Below are positions 28,634 through 37,235 of a stretch of DNA of 64,000 nucleotides, in pieces (positions within the stretch are counted from its first letter, which is position 1; each line of letters begins with the position of its first letter). A program made the translations under genes and the position numbers. Origin of the DNA: Paenibacillus sp. Soil750 (GTDB lineage: Bacteria; Bacillota; Bacilli; Paenibacillales; NBRC-103111); NCBI RefSeq assembly GCF_001428045.1, contig NZ_LMSD01000005.1:1-64000 (forward strand), in the 5' to 3' direction. The notes under the pieces are model-generated. The model saw nothing but the letters and a program-made list of their open reading frames with translations. It was not told the origin of the DNA and did no database searches.

Positions 28634-31600
28634 TTGAATTTGTCGAAAATTCGTGTAACCCAACTTCTGATCGGGTTAAGCCTTGGCCTCTTAGTCATCG
28701 TGCTAATCCTTCTATTTTTGCCAAAAGTCGAGGAAACTAAGCTTCTATACGCAACGAGCGGGGATTCTTATGATACCGCCGCCTATAGTAATTTCGAACA
28801 AACCTTGCAAGCAGGTGTTCAAATTGATAGAACTAGTTTGCTTGCAATCTCAACCCGTCAGCTTCGCAAGTACGACGCACTGTATTTGGATCCAGGGCTA
28901 GCCCAAGATGCTGCATGGTCCAAACAAGCGGATAAACTAATAGCTTTCGTGAAGCAGGGCGGACATTTATTGTTAGAAAATGAGTTTGCGAATCGGTTTC
29001 CGCTAGACTTTCTGGGTGCAGCTGGGATCGTTGATTTGAGAAAAGTGCCTCTGAGCGGCGATTCGCTGTCTCTCAGCTACCCACAAGTGCCTGTTAATTT
29101 ACAGGGCATTCAACAATCGTTTCAATTATTTACAACCAGTTATCTCAAACATAACTCGATGGATGATATGCCTGGGTTTAATCTTGGTTATGGCTTCAAC
29201 CCTTCAACAGGACAAACTGTTGTCACTATGGCTAACCCATTGGAATCGAAGCAGTCTGTCTCCCTTGTCTTGCACAATCGTGTGGGCAAAGGTGCCGTGC
29301 TCATCAGCAGTAACTTCTTGCCGAACCGGTACTTCCCTACAGGCTTTGATATGAAGAGCGGGTTCGATCCGAAATTAGGTTTTGCCCAACTGGCAGAGAA
29401 ATACCAATCATCAAGCAAGCCAACACCGGGAACGGCTTACTTCAATAAAAGAGCGCTGCCGATTGAGCCGTATTTTAACTTCGCTTGGGCGGCGGCTAAT
29501 ATGCAGTATCGCAGTGAGCTGCTAGCTTATGTCGCTAAGGAAACGCTCGGGTACAGTATAAAGAAGAGCCTGGGGCCATATGGCAGGCCGGCTATGGCGT
29601 TTCAGAACCATTTCGAGGCGATGCCGGCGATCGGGCAAAAAGACGGCATAGCCTGGGCGGAGAAGCTGAAGGAGTACAACGAGGTTCCCTCGTTTACGCT
29701 CGTACGCAACGCCTTCTACTGGGGTGAATGGCGCGAGAGCGTGACGGTGCAGCTCAACACAGGAACGAACGCGAAGCCTTCGTTTGTGGGCGAGCTGCCC
29801 GGCTCCGGCTACGCGAGCGGACTGCACGTGATGGCTGCCGGCATACCGTTACGGCAAGCTACGTACCCTGATTATCGCGATCTTGCAGGCACGATTGAAC
29901 TGCCGTACCGCGCCTACCCGGCCGCCGCGGATCTGAACGGCGACGGCCGCATGGACTTGCTGGCCGGCAGCAGCGATGGATTCGTGTATGTCTACACGAA
30001 TCTGGGCAAGGATGAGGCGGCTTACGTCAGCGAGCCGCCGCCGAAGGGCATGGCTCTGCCCGACACGTTCGGCGCGCCTGCGAAGGTTTTGCTGGAGAGC
30101 GGCGCACCGCTCCAGCTCAGCCCTTACAGTGCCGTTCACGCCGCCGACGTGAACGGGGATGGCCGCACGGACCTCGTCGTCTCGGACGAGTCCGGCGCGA
30201 TACAGCTTTTGCCGCAGCTCGCTAGCGGCAGGTTCGGCAAGCCCGCGGCCGTGCTCGCGGACGGAACTGCGCTGCAGCTGCCCGGAGGGCCTGCAGCGCC
30301 AGCCGTCGCCGACGTGAACGGCGACGGCAAGCTAGACCTCGTCCTAGGCGCAGCCGATGGACGAGTGTGGCTGTATCAGGGCCGCAGCGCAGCGGCTCTG
30401 GATCTCGCGCCAGGCAGCATGATCATCACGCTGCCGAACCGATCCACGCACGCCGCGCCAGCGGTGCGTGATATGAACGGCGACGGCCGACCGGATCTCG
30501 TGGTCGGCAGCAGCGATGGGGACCTCCAAGTGTTCATCCAAGAATCCGCTGGCGCTTGGACTGATGTGGGGCCCCTCACAGGGACAACCTTAAACCAAGT
30601 CGGCAATAACGCGTTGGTTGCTGGACATTATTCCGTGCCTTTATGGCTGGACATCAATCACGATGGCAATGACGATCTCATCGTGGGTGGTATCGAATTC
30701 GGCTCTCCAGTAGCGATCGATGACCCGCACTTTCCTTATAAAGCGGAATTAAACGAATTCATTGCGTATGCGAAAGATCAGCATTTACAATTAAATCCGC
30801 ACACATTTGTACATAATTTTAAGAGTGCTGATGACGAGAGAATTGAGTTCAACCTGCATCAACAGGCTTTCGATAAGCTTGGTATTCCATGGTTACATCC
30901 TGGAACGAACCAGCACACCTGGCGCATTAATAATGAAGATCACGATCAGACCCTGCTTACCGAGAAAGGAAAAGGCATGTGGTACAACTTCGGATTCTTA
31001 CCTTCCGAGTCCCCTGTGCTTGCTCGTCCAGAATCGATCTGGTCGCTTCCCTTCCTTTTACAAGATGAGCAAGGAAAGACCGATACGACGATGCTCATTC
31101 ATGCACCTACACCGGTCCTTAGGCCGGCTGGTGACAATGCAAACACAGATGTTTTCGAGACCATGGTAAAGCTGGATATGCCGATTGATTATTTCGAGCA
31201 TATTGAATACCATTTCCCTGAACCTCAGAAAATTGCTAATTTAACGGAATTTGCTGATTACTTTGACAAGCTTCGCACGAAGCATGATTATAACTTTATG
31301 TCCGAAACACAGATGGCCAAATCGTTCTTAACCGCTATGCAAAGCGATGTGAAGATCAGCCAATCCTGGGGTTCCTACCTGTGGGATCGATTAAAGGATC
31401 GCCTCAGCGGTGGCAGTCCTCACTTCCACGCTACGCTATCACCTGAAAGATCTGATGTTTCTCTTTTAGCTGAAGAATACGCGGATACCTTAGGCGTCAC
31501 CATCGAAAAAGGGGATAAGCTCGCCCTATATTCCCTGCAAAGCAATTCAAACATCTATACGACGATTGAGAACAAGTTTTATCTCGGATTAGCGAAGAAA

Positions 31601-31873
31601 GCTGAGATTCGCGTGGGCCCATCGTCACAACAGTTCCATGTTGTCCGTTCGAATGTTCCTTTTACCCTTACGGAGAAAGGAAATACCTATCAGTTGAAGC
31701 TTGAATCCGCAGGTCTACAGCAAGTTAAATTATTTAGTCCAGTTGAGCTCAAATTAGCGTCGTCACCTGATGTTACCGTTCTGCATGACGCTGCTTCCCA
31801 AACTTACACACTGACCCGATATGGGGATGTGACGACACTTACTTTTACCGGGCCTGTCGCCAATGCGCAGTAA
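28634..31873 (+). CDS. large membrane-anchored protein with FG-GAP/VCBS beta-propeller
   Basis: The protein has 1079 residues from a TTG start with GAGGG upstream. One membrane helix (about 10-30) anchors it, with the rest outside. Residues about 35-330 resemble a class I glutamine-amidotransferase-like fold (KYDALYLDPGL, FVKQGGHLLLENEF). Residues about 430-690 carry five FG-GAP/VCBS repeats with calcium-binding loops (DLNGDGRMDL, DVNGDGRTDL, DVNGDGKLDL, DMNGDGRPDL, DINHDGNDDL), a beta-propeller. The last 380 residues may be a polysaccharide-active domain, but I cannot name it. The propeller DNA (about 29590-30560) is clearly richer in GC than the flanks. It is followed after 51 bases by the carrier protein gene, which suggests a role in handling the modified polymer. 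Confidence 0.72.
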   Translation: MNLSKIRVTQLLIGLSLGLLVIVLILLFLPKVEETKLLYATSGDSYDTAAYSNFEQTLQAGVQIDRTSLLAISTRQLRKYDALYLDPGLAQDAAWSKQADKLIAFVKQGGHLLLENEFANRFPLDFLGAAGIVDLRKVPLSGDSLSLSYPQVPVNLQGIQQSFQLFTTSYLKHNSMDDMPGFNLGYGFNPSTGQTVVTMANPLESKQSVSLVLHNRVGKGAVLISSNFLPNRYFPTGFDMKSGFDPKLGFAQLAEKYQSSSKPTPGTAYFNKRALPIEPYFNFAWAAANMQYRSELLAYVAKETLGYSIKKSLGPYGRPAMAFQNHFEAMPAIGQKDGIAWAEKLKEYNEVPSFTLVRNAFYWGEWRESVTVQLNTGTNAKPSFVGELPGSGYASGLHVMAAGIPLRQATYPDYRDLAGTIELPYRAYPAAADLNGDGRMDLLAGSSDGFVYVYTNLGKDEAAYVSEPPPKGMALPDTFGAPAKVLLESGAPLQLSPYSAVHAADVNGDGRTDLVVSDESGAIQLLPQLASGRFGKPAAVLADGTALQLPGGPAAPAVADVNGDGKLDLVLGAADGRVWLYQGRSAAALDLAPGSMIITLPNRSTHAAPAVRDMNGDGRPDLVVGSSDGDLQVFIQESAGAWTDVGPLTGTTLNQVGNNALVAGHYSVPLWLDINHDGNDDLIVGGIEFGSPVAIDDPHFPYKAELNEFIAYAKDQHLQLNPHTFVHNFKSADDERIEFNLHQQAFDKLGIPWLHPGTNQHTWRINNEDHDQTLLTEKGKGMWYNFGFLPSESPVLARPESIWSLPFLLQDEQGKTDTTMLIHAPTPVLRPAGDNANTDVFETMVKLDMPIDYFEHIEYHFPEPQKIANLTEFADYFDKLRTKHDYNFMSETQMAKSFLTAMQSDVKISQSWGSYLWDRLKDRLSGGSPHFHATLSPERSDVSLLAEEYADTLGVTIEKGDKLALYSLQSNSNIYTTIENKFYLGLAKKAEIRVGPSSQQFHVVRSNVPFTLTEKGNTYQLKLESAGLQQVKLFSPVELKLASSPDVTVLHDAASQTYTLTRYGDVTTLTFTGPVANAQ

Positions 31874-31924
31874 CCCTATCCACATTTAATCATCTACTTA
31901 TTTTTGAATCAGGAGGCTTTCCCC

Positions 31925-32176
31925 ATGTCTACTTTATTAGAAGAGCTTGAGCAGCATATTCGCGAGCGTTACGAAATTGCCGAGGATGATGACGATTTCG
32001 ATGTGGACGTTCATCTGTTCGATTATGGGTTTATCGATTCCGTTGGGGCGACTGCCCTCATCGCTCATATTGAGAAAACGTATAACCTGCAAGTAACGAA
32101 CCAAGATTTGATGCTCTATCCAATGAACACGGTGAGTGAAATTGCCGATTTTATTTCCAAGAAGACTGCGAGGTAA
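31925..32176 (+). CDS. DltC-like acyl carrier protein
   Basis: This 83-residue acidic helical protein has the phosphopantetheine site LFDYGFIDSVGATALI, with Ser39 as the attachment point. Its spacing is close to that of DltC, the D-alanine carrier. The start at ATG 31925 follows AGGAGG by 8 bases. The next gene, an amino acid:[carrier protein] ligase, begins 7 bases after its stop, so this is most likely its substrate. The amino acid carried is unknown; glycine or alanine is likely from characterised ligases. Confidence 0.88.
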   Translation: MSTLLEELEQHIRERYEIAEDDDDFDVDVHLFDYGFIDSVGATALIAHIEKTYNLQVTNQDLMLYPMNTVSEIADFISKKTAR

Positions 32177-32183
32177 CGGATTC

Positions 32184-33383
32184 ATGAGTACAGTTAAAAT
32201 TTCATTGGCAGGCCTAGCTGAAAGCCAGCACGGTCAAGTCAAATATGCCTCTGCCTTTGCTGATGAGCACATTCAAGAAATCCTTTTAATTGATGGAGAC
32301 ATCATCATCACCCACAACTCACCTAACGGTGATGAAGGGATTACTGCACGAGTTGAGCGCCTAATTGAGCGTTTCTCCCACGGTGATTTCGGATTTAAAG
32401 AGAATATTTTATTCGAAAATAAAGTCGACACGCCTTATGAAGGCGACATTATTGCTGAGCTCGCTGAGCGTAAAGCGATTAAGGTGTTAGAGCCCGGCCT
32501 ATTCATCTTCCGTGAGCCTTTCTCCAGCTTGATGCGTTTCCTTGACTACTCATTCGTCAGTAAAATTGCAAGACGTTTCGAAGGTGTCCAAGAGGAACAA
32601 TATCCTGCGGTCATCAATAGCCATACGTTGAACAAAACGAACCATTTCACTTCGTTCCCTGAGCACATTCATTTCGTGACGCATCTGCGTGAAGATCTCG
32701 ATGTCATTGAGGCATTCTCCCAAACAATTCGCGAAGCTGGTGGTTGGGACCAAGAGAAGCCTTTGGCGCTGGATAACAACATGGTGAAGCCTAACTTCAT
32801 GATGAACCCTTCTACTTGTTACCACTGCTATGAAGGTCTCGAGAATGAAACGCTGGAAGGCGACGGCATTGTCGTGACCGCGATTGCGAAATGTCACCGT
32901 TTTGAGTCCAAAAACCACTCCGACTTCGGTCGTCTACTCGACTTCTCAATGCGTGAAATTATTTTCGTCGGTAAGCCGGAATTCGTGAAAGAGAACCGCT
33001 TGAAATCCATCGAGTATTTGAAAGAATTGGCCGTTGAATGGCAAGTAGACAGCTTACTGGAGATCGCGAACGATCCGTTCTTCACGAACGATTTCCAAGT
33101 GAAAGCGTCTTTCCAACGTAACCAGGAGATGAAGTACGAGCTTCGCCTGAACATTCCGCATGTGAAGAAGTCCATTGCATGTTCTTCCGTCAATTTCCAT
33201 AGCAACACATTCGGGAATGCTTTTAATATTAAAATGGGCAAACGTAACGCCGTTACGGGCTGCGTAGGGTTCGGTATTGAGCGCTGGGCGTTCGCGTTCC
33301 TCGCACAGTACGGTCTCGATGAGGGGCAATGGCCTGCTACGTTCCGTGAGCAGTACCACGCTTGGCAAGAGAAGGCTTTGTAA
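32184..33383 (+). CDS. amino acid:[carrier protein] ligase, class II aaRS-like
   Basis: The 399-residue protein has a class II aminoacyl-tRNA synthetase catalytic core of the SerRS type but no tRNA-binding arm. Motif 2 is seen as KCHRFES (Arg239, Glu241) and motif 3 as GFGIERWAFAFL (362-373). Cys212/Cys215, Cys237 and Cys360 include likely zinc ligands, as in the Bradyrhizobium enzymes that activate glycine or alanine and load it on a carrier protein. The start at ATG 32184 follows GAGG; GTG 32136 would overlap the carrier gene. It takes the position that DltA, an unrelated adenylation enzyme, has in normal dlt operons. Confidence 0.85.
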   Translation: MSTVKISLAGLAESQHGQVKYASAFADEHIQEILLIDGDIIITHNSPNGDEGITARVERLIERFSHGDFGFKENILFENKVDTPYEGDIIAELAERKAIKVLEPGLFIFREPFSSLMRFLDYSFVSKIARRFEGVQEEQYPAVINSHTLNKTNHFTSFPEHIHFVTHLREDLDVIEAFSQTIREAGGWDQEKPLALDNNMVKPNFMMNPSTCYHCYEGLENETLEGDGIVVTAIAKCHRFESKNHSDFGRLLDFSMREIIFVGKPEFVKENRLKSIEYLKELAVEWQVDSLLEIANDPFFTNDFQVKASFQRNQEMKYELRLNIPHVKKSIACSSVNFHSNTFGNAFNIKMGKRNAVTGCVGFGIERWAFAFLAQYGLDEGQWPATFREQYHAWQEKAL

Positions 33384-33397
33384 GTCTTATTTCAATT

Positions 33398-33444
33398 ACC
33401 CCAGGGTGCTCGTGTCATACGAACGAGTCCTTGGGTTTTCATTT
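33398..33444 (+). terminator. terminator-like hairpin inside the Dlt-like locus
   Basis: CTCGT pairs with ACGAG and the flanking CCCAGG with CCTTGGG, followed by TTTTC ATTTT. It may split the locus into two units or reduce expression of the export genes. Confidence 0.6.
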
Positions 33445-33465
33445 TAACCACTACGAAGATAATGA

Positions 33466-34392
33466 GTGATTCTATTGAAAGCAACCGCTGCTTTTCTCAA
33501 AAGAAATAGCTTTGCACTCGGCCTATTGCTCGCCATCGTCGTCTCCGACCTGCTTATCTCTTGGTGGAACCCGATGGCGTCTTCACGCCGTTTTTACAAA
33601 AACGACTTCACCAAAACGCTCTACCACCATAGCTGGTCCCATACGGGTCCGGTTTTCTTCGGTAATTCGGCTGTTACGGGTGCTTATATCGAAGAGAAGT
33701 CGGATAGCCATTTGGTCGAGATGGGCCTTTCCTACGGGAAGCTGACTGATCTGAAGGGCATACTGAAGAACAACCTCTATCAGGTGAAGGATGAGCTTGT
33801 CATCGGGATCGACGTACATACAATGCTCGACCCTCTCGAAACGGATCCGACCTATCAGTGGTTCAAGCCTTGGTACCAGCCATATGTGTATACGTACCGC
33901 GATTACTTCCGGGATTCGGGTATCGAGTTTGCTCGCAATTTAAGCAAAGGCAGCCTTGCCTTCGAGCCTCGCTGGATTGATAAGGAGTTGTACCCAGGCC
34001 GCAAGGACGACGCTGCTCTGAAGACCAAGTGGGACGACTACGACAAACGGTTCGGCGCCATGACCTTGAAGGATTTCCAAGGCAATCTGGATGCCCTACA
34101 GTGGGTGCTCCAGTATGCGGACGAGCATAAGCTCGCGCTGCGTGTGATTTGGATGCCGTGGAACAAAGGCTACGCTGATCCTCCTTATGTTGCTTCACTG
34201 AAGGATGCGGTTAACGCCCGGCTAAAGGCTGCGAACGTTCCCACGCTCGATTTGATGCACACGTACGATCCGCGTTATTTCCATGACCTTGTTCACTTGA
34301 ACCGGGAAGAAGGCGCGCCGCTATTTACGAAGGAGGTTGACACATGGTTAAATTCCTTAGGAAAACCGTCGAAATCCTCATCTACCTCGTGA
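33466..34392 (+). CDS. DltD-like SGNH hydrolase-family protein
   Basis: The protein has 308 residues from GTG 33466; TTG 33475 is possible and neither has a strong ribosome site. One N-terminal helix (about 15-32) anchors it outside the membrane. The SGNH triad is visible: Ser68 in VFFGNSAVTG, and Asp274 and His277 in FHDLVHLN. Proteins of this kind (DltD, AlgJ/AlgX) finish the transfer of acyl groups to envelope polymers together with an MBOAT. Its 3' end overlaps the dltX-like gene by 49 bases. Confidence 0.78.
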   Translation: MILLKATAAFLKRNSFALGLLLAIVVSDLLISWWNPMASSRRFYKNDFTKTLYHHSWSHTGPVFFGNSAVTGAYIEEKSDSHLVEMGLSYGKLTDLKGILKNNLYQVKDELVIGIDVHTMLDPLETDPTYQWFKPWYQPYVYTYRDYFRDSGIEFARNLSKGSLAFEPRWIDKELYPGRKDDAALKTKWDDYDKRFGAMTLKDFQGNLDALQWVLQYADEHKLALRVIWMPWNKGYADPPYVASLKDAVNARLKAANVPTLDLMHTYDPRYFHDLVHLNREEGAPLFTKEVDTWLNSLGKPSKSSSTS

Positions 34393-34454
34393 TGCTTTAC
34401 TTAGTTTTCATTTATTTTACCGGCAAGGGATTGTTCATCTACGAGAAGTTCTAA
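34344..34454 (+). CDS. dltX: DltX-like microprotein
   Basis: A 36-residue frame starts at ATG 34344 with AAGGAGG (34330-34336) 7 bases upstream, one of the best ribosome sites in the window. A basic N-terminus (MVKFLRKT) leads to a single membrane helix (about 10-26), then the ending KGLFIYEKF. DltX proteins have the same plan and end in FxYxxF (FIYNEF in B. subtilis). In the Dlt system the C-terminal tyrosine of DltX carries the amino acid between DltB and DltD. The frame overlaps the end of the SGNH gene and is easily missed because of its length. Confidence 0.85.
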   Translation: MVKFLRKTVEILIYLVMLYLVFIYFTGKGLFIYEKF

Positions 34455-34482
34455 GATCTAGCAAGCGAGGAGTTCTTTAGCT

Positions 34483-35637
34483 ATGTTTTATATGCACATG
34501 AACGCGATGGTCGCGATGAGTGGCATGATTGCCGTTCTGATGCTCACCCGCAAGTGGGCGGATAATAAGCGTATTTTGATGATCATATTCAGTCTGTGCT
34601 TCCTCCTGTTGTTTAGTAAGAAGCTGGTCGTTTTCTATGCTGCTTTTACGATTATTAATTATTTCGGGTTTGTGTATCTGTGCCGGACGACGATATGGCG
34701 GAAAGCGACCTTTATTTTCGGAATCGCCGCGAATATTGTCGGTGTCTTTCTCGGTGTTCGTTTTTTCGTTATGGGTGTTTTCAGTTCTCCATTGTTCGAC
34801 GCCATCATTTATTTAGGACTCATTTACAACGTTCTCAAAGTGATTGATTCGTACTATTTCGCTTATTTCTTTGGAAAAGACGGCGAAGTGCCGGCCATTG
34901 ATTATGCCAACTATCTGTTGTTCATTCCGACTTTTACTTCCGGACCGATTCTGAAATTCCGTGATTTCATGGCCGACAGCAAGAAGCCCTACACGGTAGA
35001 TGCCAAGCTGTTTGAAGACAGTATAAAGCGTATTATTTTAGGCTTATTTAAAAAGATCGTCGTCGTCACCTGGATGACTGGTGTGTTCGACCACGTATTG
35101 AAGCAGGAGCTTCATACGCATCAATCATTATTTCTGTTGGTCTGGTTCTATGCGCTCATCTACTTCGACTTCTCGGGTTATTCCGATATGGCGATTGGCT
35201 TTGGTCGATTAATGGGGTATACGATGCCAGAGAACTTCAAAAAGCCTCTCTTCTCACCTTCCATGACGCAGTTTTGGCGGAATTGGCATGCGACGCTGGG
35301 CGATTTTTTCCGTGATCACATCTTCATGTTCTTCTCACGTAAAACTCCCTCCACGGCGCTCACAGCCAGCCTATCCATCCTGATCATGGTGCTGATGGGC
35401 TTATGGCATGGCTTTACGTGGTTGTACTTCCTTTACGGGCTGTACCATGGCATCATTATCGCGATTGAGAATATCTTCAAACTCACAACCGTGAATAAGA
35501 AAAAGGTATCTAAAGCATACTTCTACTTCCGCTGTTTGGTGACGCAGACGCTCGTGACGTTCTCCGTAATCATCTATAGTTCGAATTACGATACCGTGCT
35601 TCGGATCTATAAAGGCTTGCTTCATTTTACTGGATGA
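34483..35637 (+). CDS. DltB-like MBOAT O-acyltransferase
   Basis: The enzyme has 384 residues and about ten membrane helices. MBOAT motifs are QFWRNWHATLGDFFRDHIF (His269) and the catalytic His309 in LMGLWHGFTWLY; FDFSGYSDMAIG is also typical. DltB passes D-alanine from DltC on the inner face to DltX and DltD outside. Here the donor is expected to be the aminoacyl carrier protein encoded upstream. GAGGAG stands 10 bases before the ATG. It is the last gene of the locus and lies 28 bases after dltX. Confidence 0.88.
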   Translation: MFYMHMNAMVAMSGMIAVLMLTRKWADNKRILMIIFSLCFLLLFSKKLVVFYAAFTIINYFGFVYLCRTTIWRKATFIFGIAANIVGVFLGVRFFVMGVFSSPLFDAIIYLGLIYNVLKVIDSYYFAYFFGKDGEVPAIDYANYLLFIPTFTSGPILKFRDFMADSKKPYTVDAKLFEDSIKRIILGLFKKIVVVTWMTGVFDHVLKQELHTHQSLFLLVWFYALIYFDFSGYSDMAIGFGRLMGYTMPENFKKPLFSPSMTQFWRNWHATLGDFFRDHIFMFFSRKTPSTALTASLSILIMVLMGLWHGFTWLYFLYGLYHGIIIAIENIFKLTTVNKKKVSKAYFYFRCLVTQTLVTFSVIIYSSNYDTVLRIYKGLLHFTG

Positions 35638-35643
35638 TAGTGG

Positions 35644-35649
35644 TATAAT
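35644..35649 (+). promoter_or_regulatory. extended -10 promoter of the TIM-barrel gene
   Basis: TGGTATAAT is an extended -10 box placed right after the MBOAT stop. TTCATT, 17 bases upstream, is a weak -35. It shows that the next gene can be transcribed apart from the Dlt-like locus. Confidence 0.6.
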
Positions 35650-35688
35650 TTGATCTGATTGTTTTATCAATTATGGAGGTGTAATCGA

Positions 35689-36657
35689 ATGAAGTTAGGC
35701 GTTTTTATGGTTCTTTTCGGTGGAAAACCTTTCGAGGAAGCTTTGGATTATATTGCTGCGAAAGGCTTGGACGCCGTTGAGATTGGTACGGGTGGCTACC
35801 CAGGTACTGCACACTGCAACCCAGCTGAACTACTTGCTGATGCAGGTAAACTGAAAGCTTTTAAACACGCGGTAGAGTCCCGCGGTTTGACGATCAGCGC
35901 ACTAAGCGCTCACGGTAACCCTCTTCACCCGCAAAAACACATCGCGAAAGAGTTCCACGATGCTATTATACAAACGATTGAATTGGCTGAACGCCTTGAA
36001 GTACCTGTTGTTAACACGTTCTCTGGCTGCCCTGGTGACCATGAGGATGCCAAATATCCGAACTGGCCGGTAGCGCCATGGCCGAACGATTTCCAAGAGA
36101 TCTTGGACTGGCAGTGGACGAACAAAGTCATTCCTTACTGGACAGAAACAGGCAAATTCGCAGCAGATCGTAATATCAAAATCGGATTAGAACTGCACGG
36201 CGGTTTCTCCGTACATACACCAGCTACCCTTCTTCGCCTTCGCGAAGCTGCAGGTGAAGCGATTGGTGCCAACTTGGATCCAAGTCACATGTGGTGGCAA
36301 GGCATTGATCCTGTACAAGCGGTTCAGATTCTTGGACGCGCGAACGCGATTCACCATTTCCATGCAAAAGATACGTCACATGATTACAACAACACGAACC
36401 GTTTCGGTGTGACGGACATGCAGTCCTACACAAACATGCTGGATCGTGCTTGGCAGTTCCGTTCCGTTGGTTTCGGTCACGATATGAAAGTATGGGCAGA
36501 TATTATCAGCGCATTGCGTCTGGTTGGCTATGACTATGTCGTTAGTATCGAGCACGAAGACGGCTTAATGTCCGTTGACGAGGGCTTCTCCAAGGCCGTA
36601 TCGAACCTCCAACAAGTACTCATCAAGGAACCACTTGGTGAAATGTGGTGGGTGTAA
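35689..36657 (+). CDS. sugar phosphate isomerase/epimerase family protein
   Basis: This 322-residue protein is a xylose isomerase-like TIM barrel (AP endonuclease 2 superfamily). Metal-binding positions are seen in GLELHGGFSVH, NLDPSHMWWQG, HFHAKDTSHD and VSIEHEDGLMS. Members act on sugars such as inositol derivatives or ketoses; this one cannot be placed more exactly. GGAGG stands before ATG 35689. It has its own promoter and terminator, so it is a single-gene unit. Confidence 0.88.
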   Translation: MKLGVFMVLFGGKPFEEALDYIAAKGLDAVEIGTGGYPGTAHCNPAELLADAGKLKAFKHAVESRGLTISALSAHGNPLHPQKHIAKEFHDAIIQTIELAERLEVPVVNTFSGCPGDHEDAKYPNWPVAPWPNDFQEILDWQWTNKVIPYWTETGKFAADRNIKIGLELHGGFSVHTPATLLRLREAAGEAIGANLDPSHMWWQGIDPVQAVQILGRANAIHHFHAKDTSHDYNNTNRFGVTDMQSYTNMLDRAWQFRSVGFGHDMKVWADIISALRLVGYDYVVSIEHEDGLMSVDEGFSKAVSNLQQVLIKEPLGEMWWV

Positions 36658-36674
36658 TCGAATAGATCGCACAC

Positions 36675-36725
36675 AAAAAGCCCACAGGCTAGAGATCTTC
36701 CGATCTAGAGTCCTGCGGGCTTTTG
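36675..36725 (+). terminator. Rho-independent terminator, bidirectional
   Basis: A long stem (AAAAGCCC, CAGG and GATC segments with their complements) ends in GGGCTTTTG. It lies between convergent genes. Confidence 0.85.
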
Positions 36726-36739
36726 TTTACTTGTATGTA

Positions 36740-36943
36740 CTACCAGCCTTTGATCATGATGACATCCATGAAAAGAAATACGAGTAGAGATACAGTTCCA
36801 AATCCAAGTGCAAACAGATTTCTTCTTGGGTTGATCAATTGACGGATAACGGCAATTGCAATCACCACTGTGAAGATCAAAACATAGATATCAAAGCTTG
36901 TATACGTGCTAGTTGATGCTTCAGCTGCTTCTGCTAATAACAT
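36740..36943 (-). CDS. small membrane protein, possibly DUF2759-like
   Basis: The product has 67 residues with two membrane helices (about 18-34 and 46-62) joined by a basic loop (RQLINPRRN). AAGGAGG lies 7 bases before the ATG, which supports translation. The C-terminal half resembles the small DUF2759 (YqgW-like) proteins of Bacillus, but this match is weak. No function is known. Confidence 0.6.
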   Translation of the reverse strand: MLLAEAAEASTSTYTSFDIYVLIFTVVIAIAVIRQLINPRRNLFALGFGTVSLLVFLFMDVIMIKGW

Positions 36944-37176
36944 GGTGAAACCTCCTTATAGTAACTCGGTGCAAGGCACACGTCCTGCTATTTTAATACT
37001 ATGTTAGCTCGATTGGACACGAGATGCAAGTAGTTGCATCGATGTGTAACAAGTTTGTCACCTTTTGTTTGGGATTAGGCCTATTTGGCTAGCCCATGCA
37101 GGCAGATTTCTTTAATATCCCTTGTACGTATAAAATGTCCATCTGTGCAACTATTTATTACTCTCCGTAAGAACAA

Positions 37177-37211
37177 CAAAAAGCCCATACGTAGAAACCG
37201 TGCGGGCTTTG
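37177..37211 (-). terminator. Rho-independent terminator after the small ORF
   Basis: AAAGCCC and ACG pair with CGT and GGGCTTT, followed on the minus strand by TTTTTG TTG. Confidence 0.8.
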
Positions 37212-37235
37212 TTCGATTGGAACTTAAGACTATGC

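Noticed and set aside
33466..35637. Alginate-type O-acetylation genes (AlgI/AlgJ) instead of a Dlt-like system
   Set aside because: The MBOAT and SGNH proteins alone would allow it, but the DltX ending FIYEKF and the carrier-ligase pair point to aminoacyl transfer.
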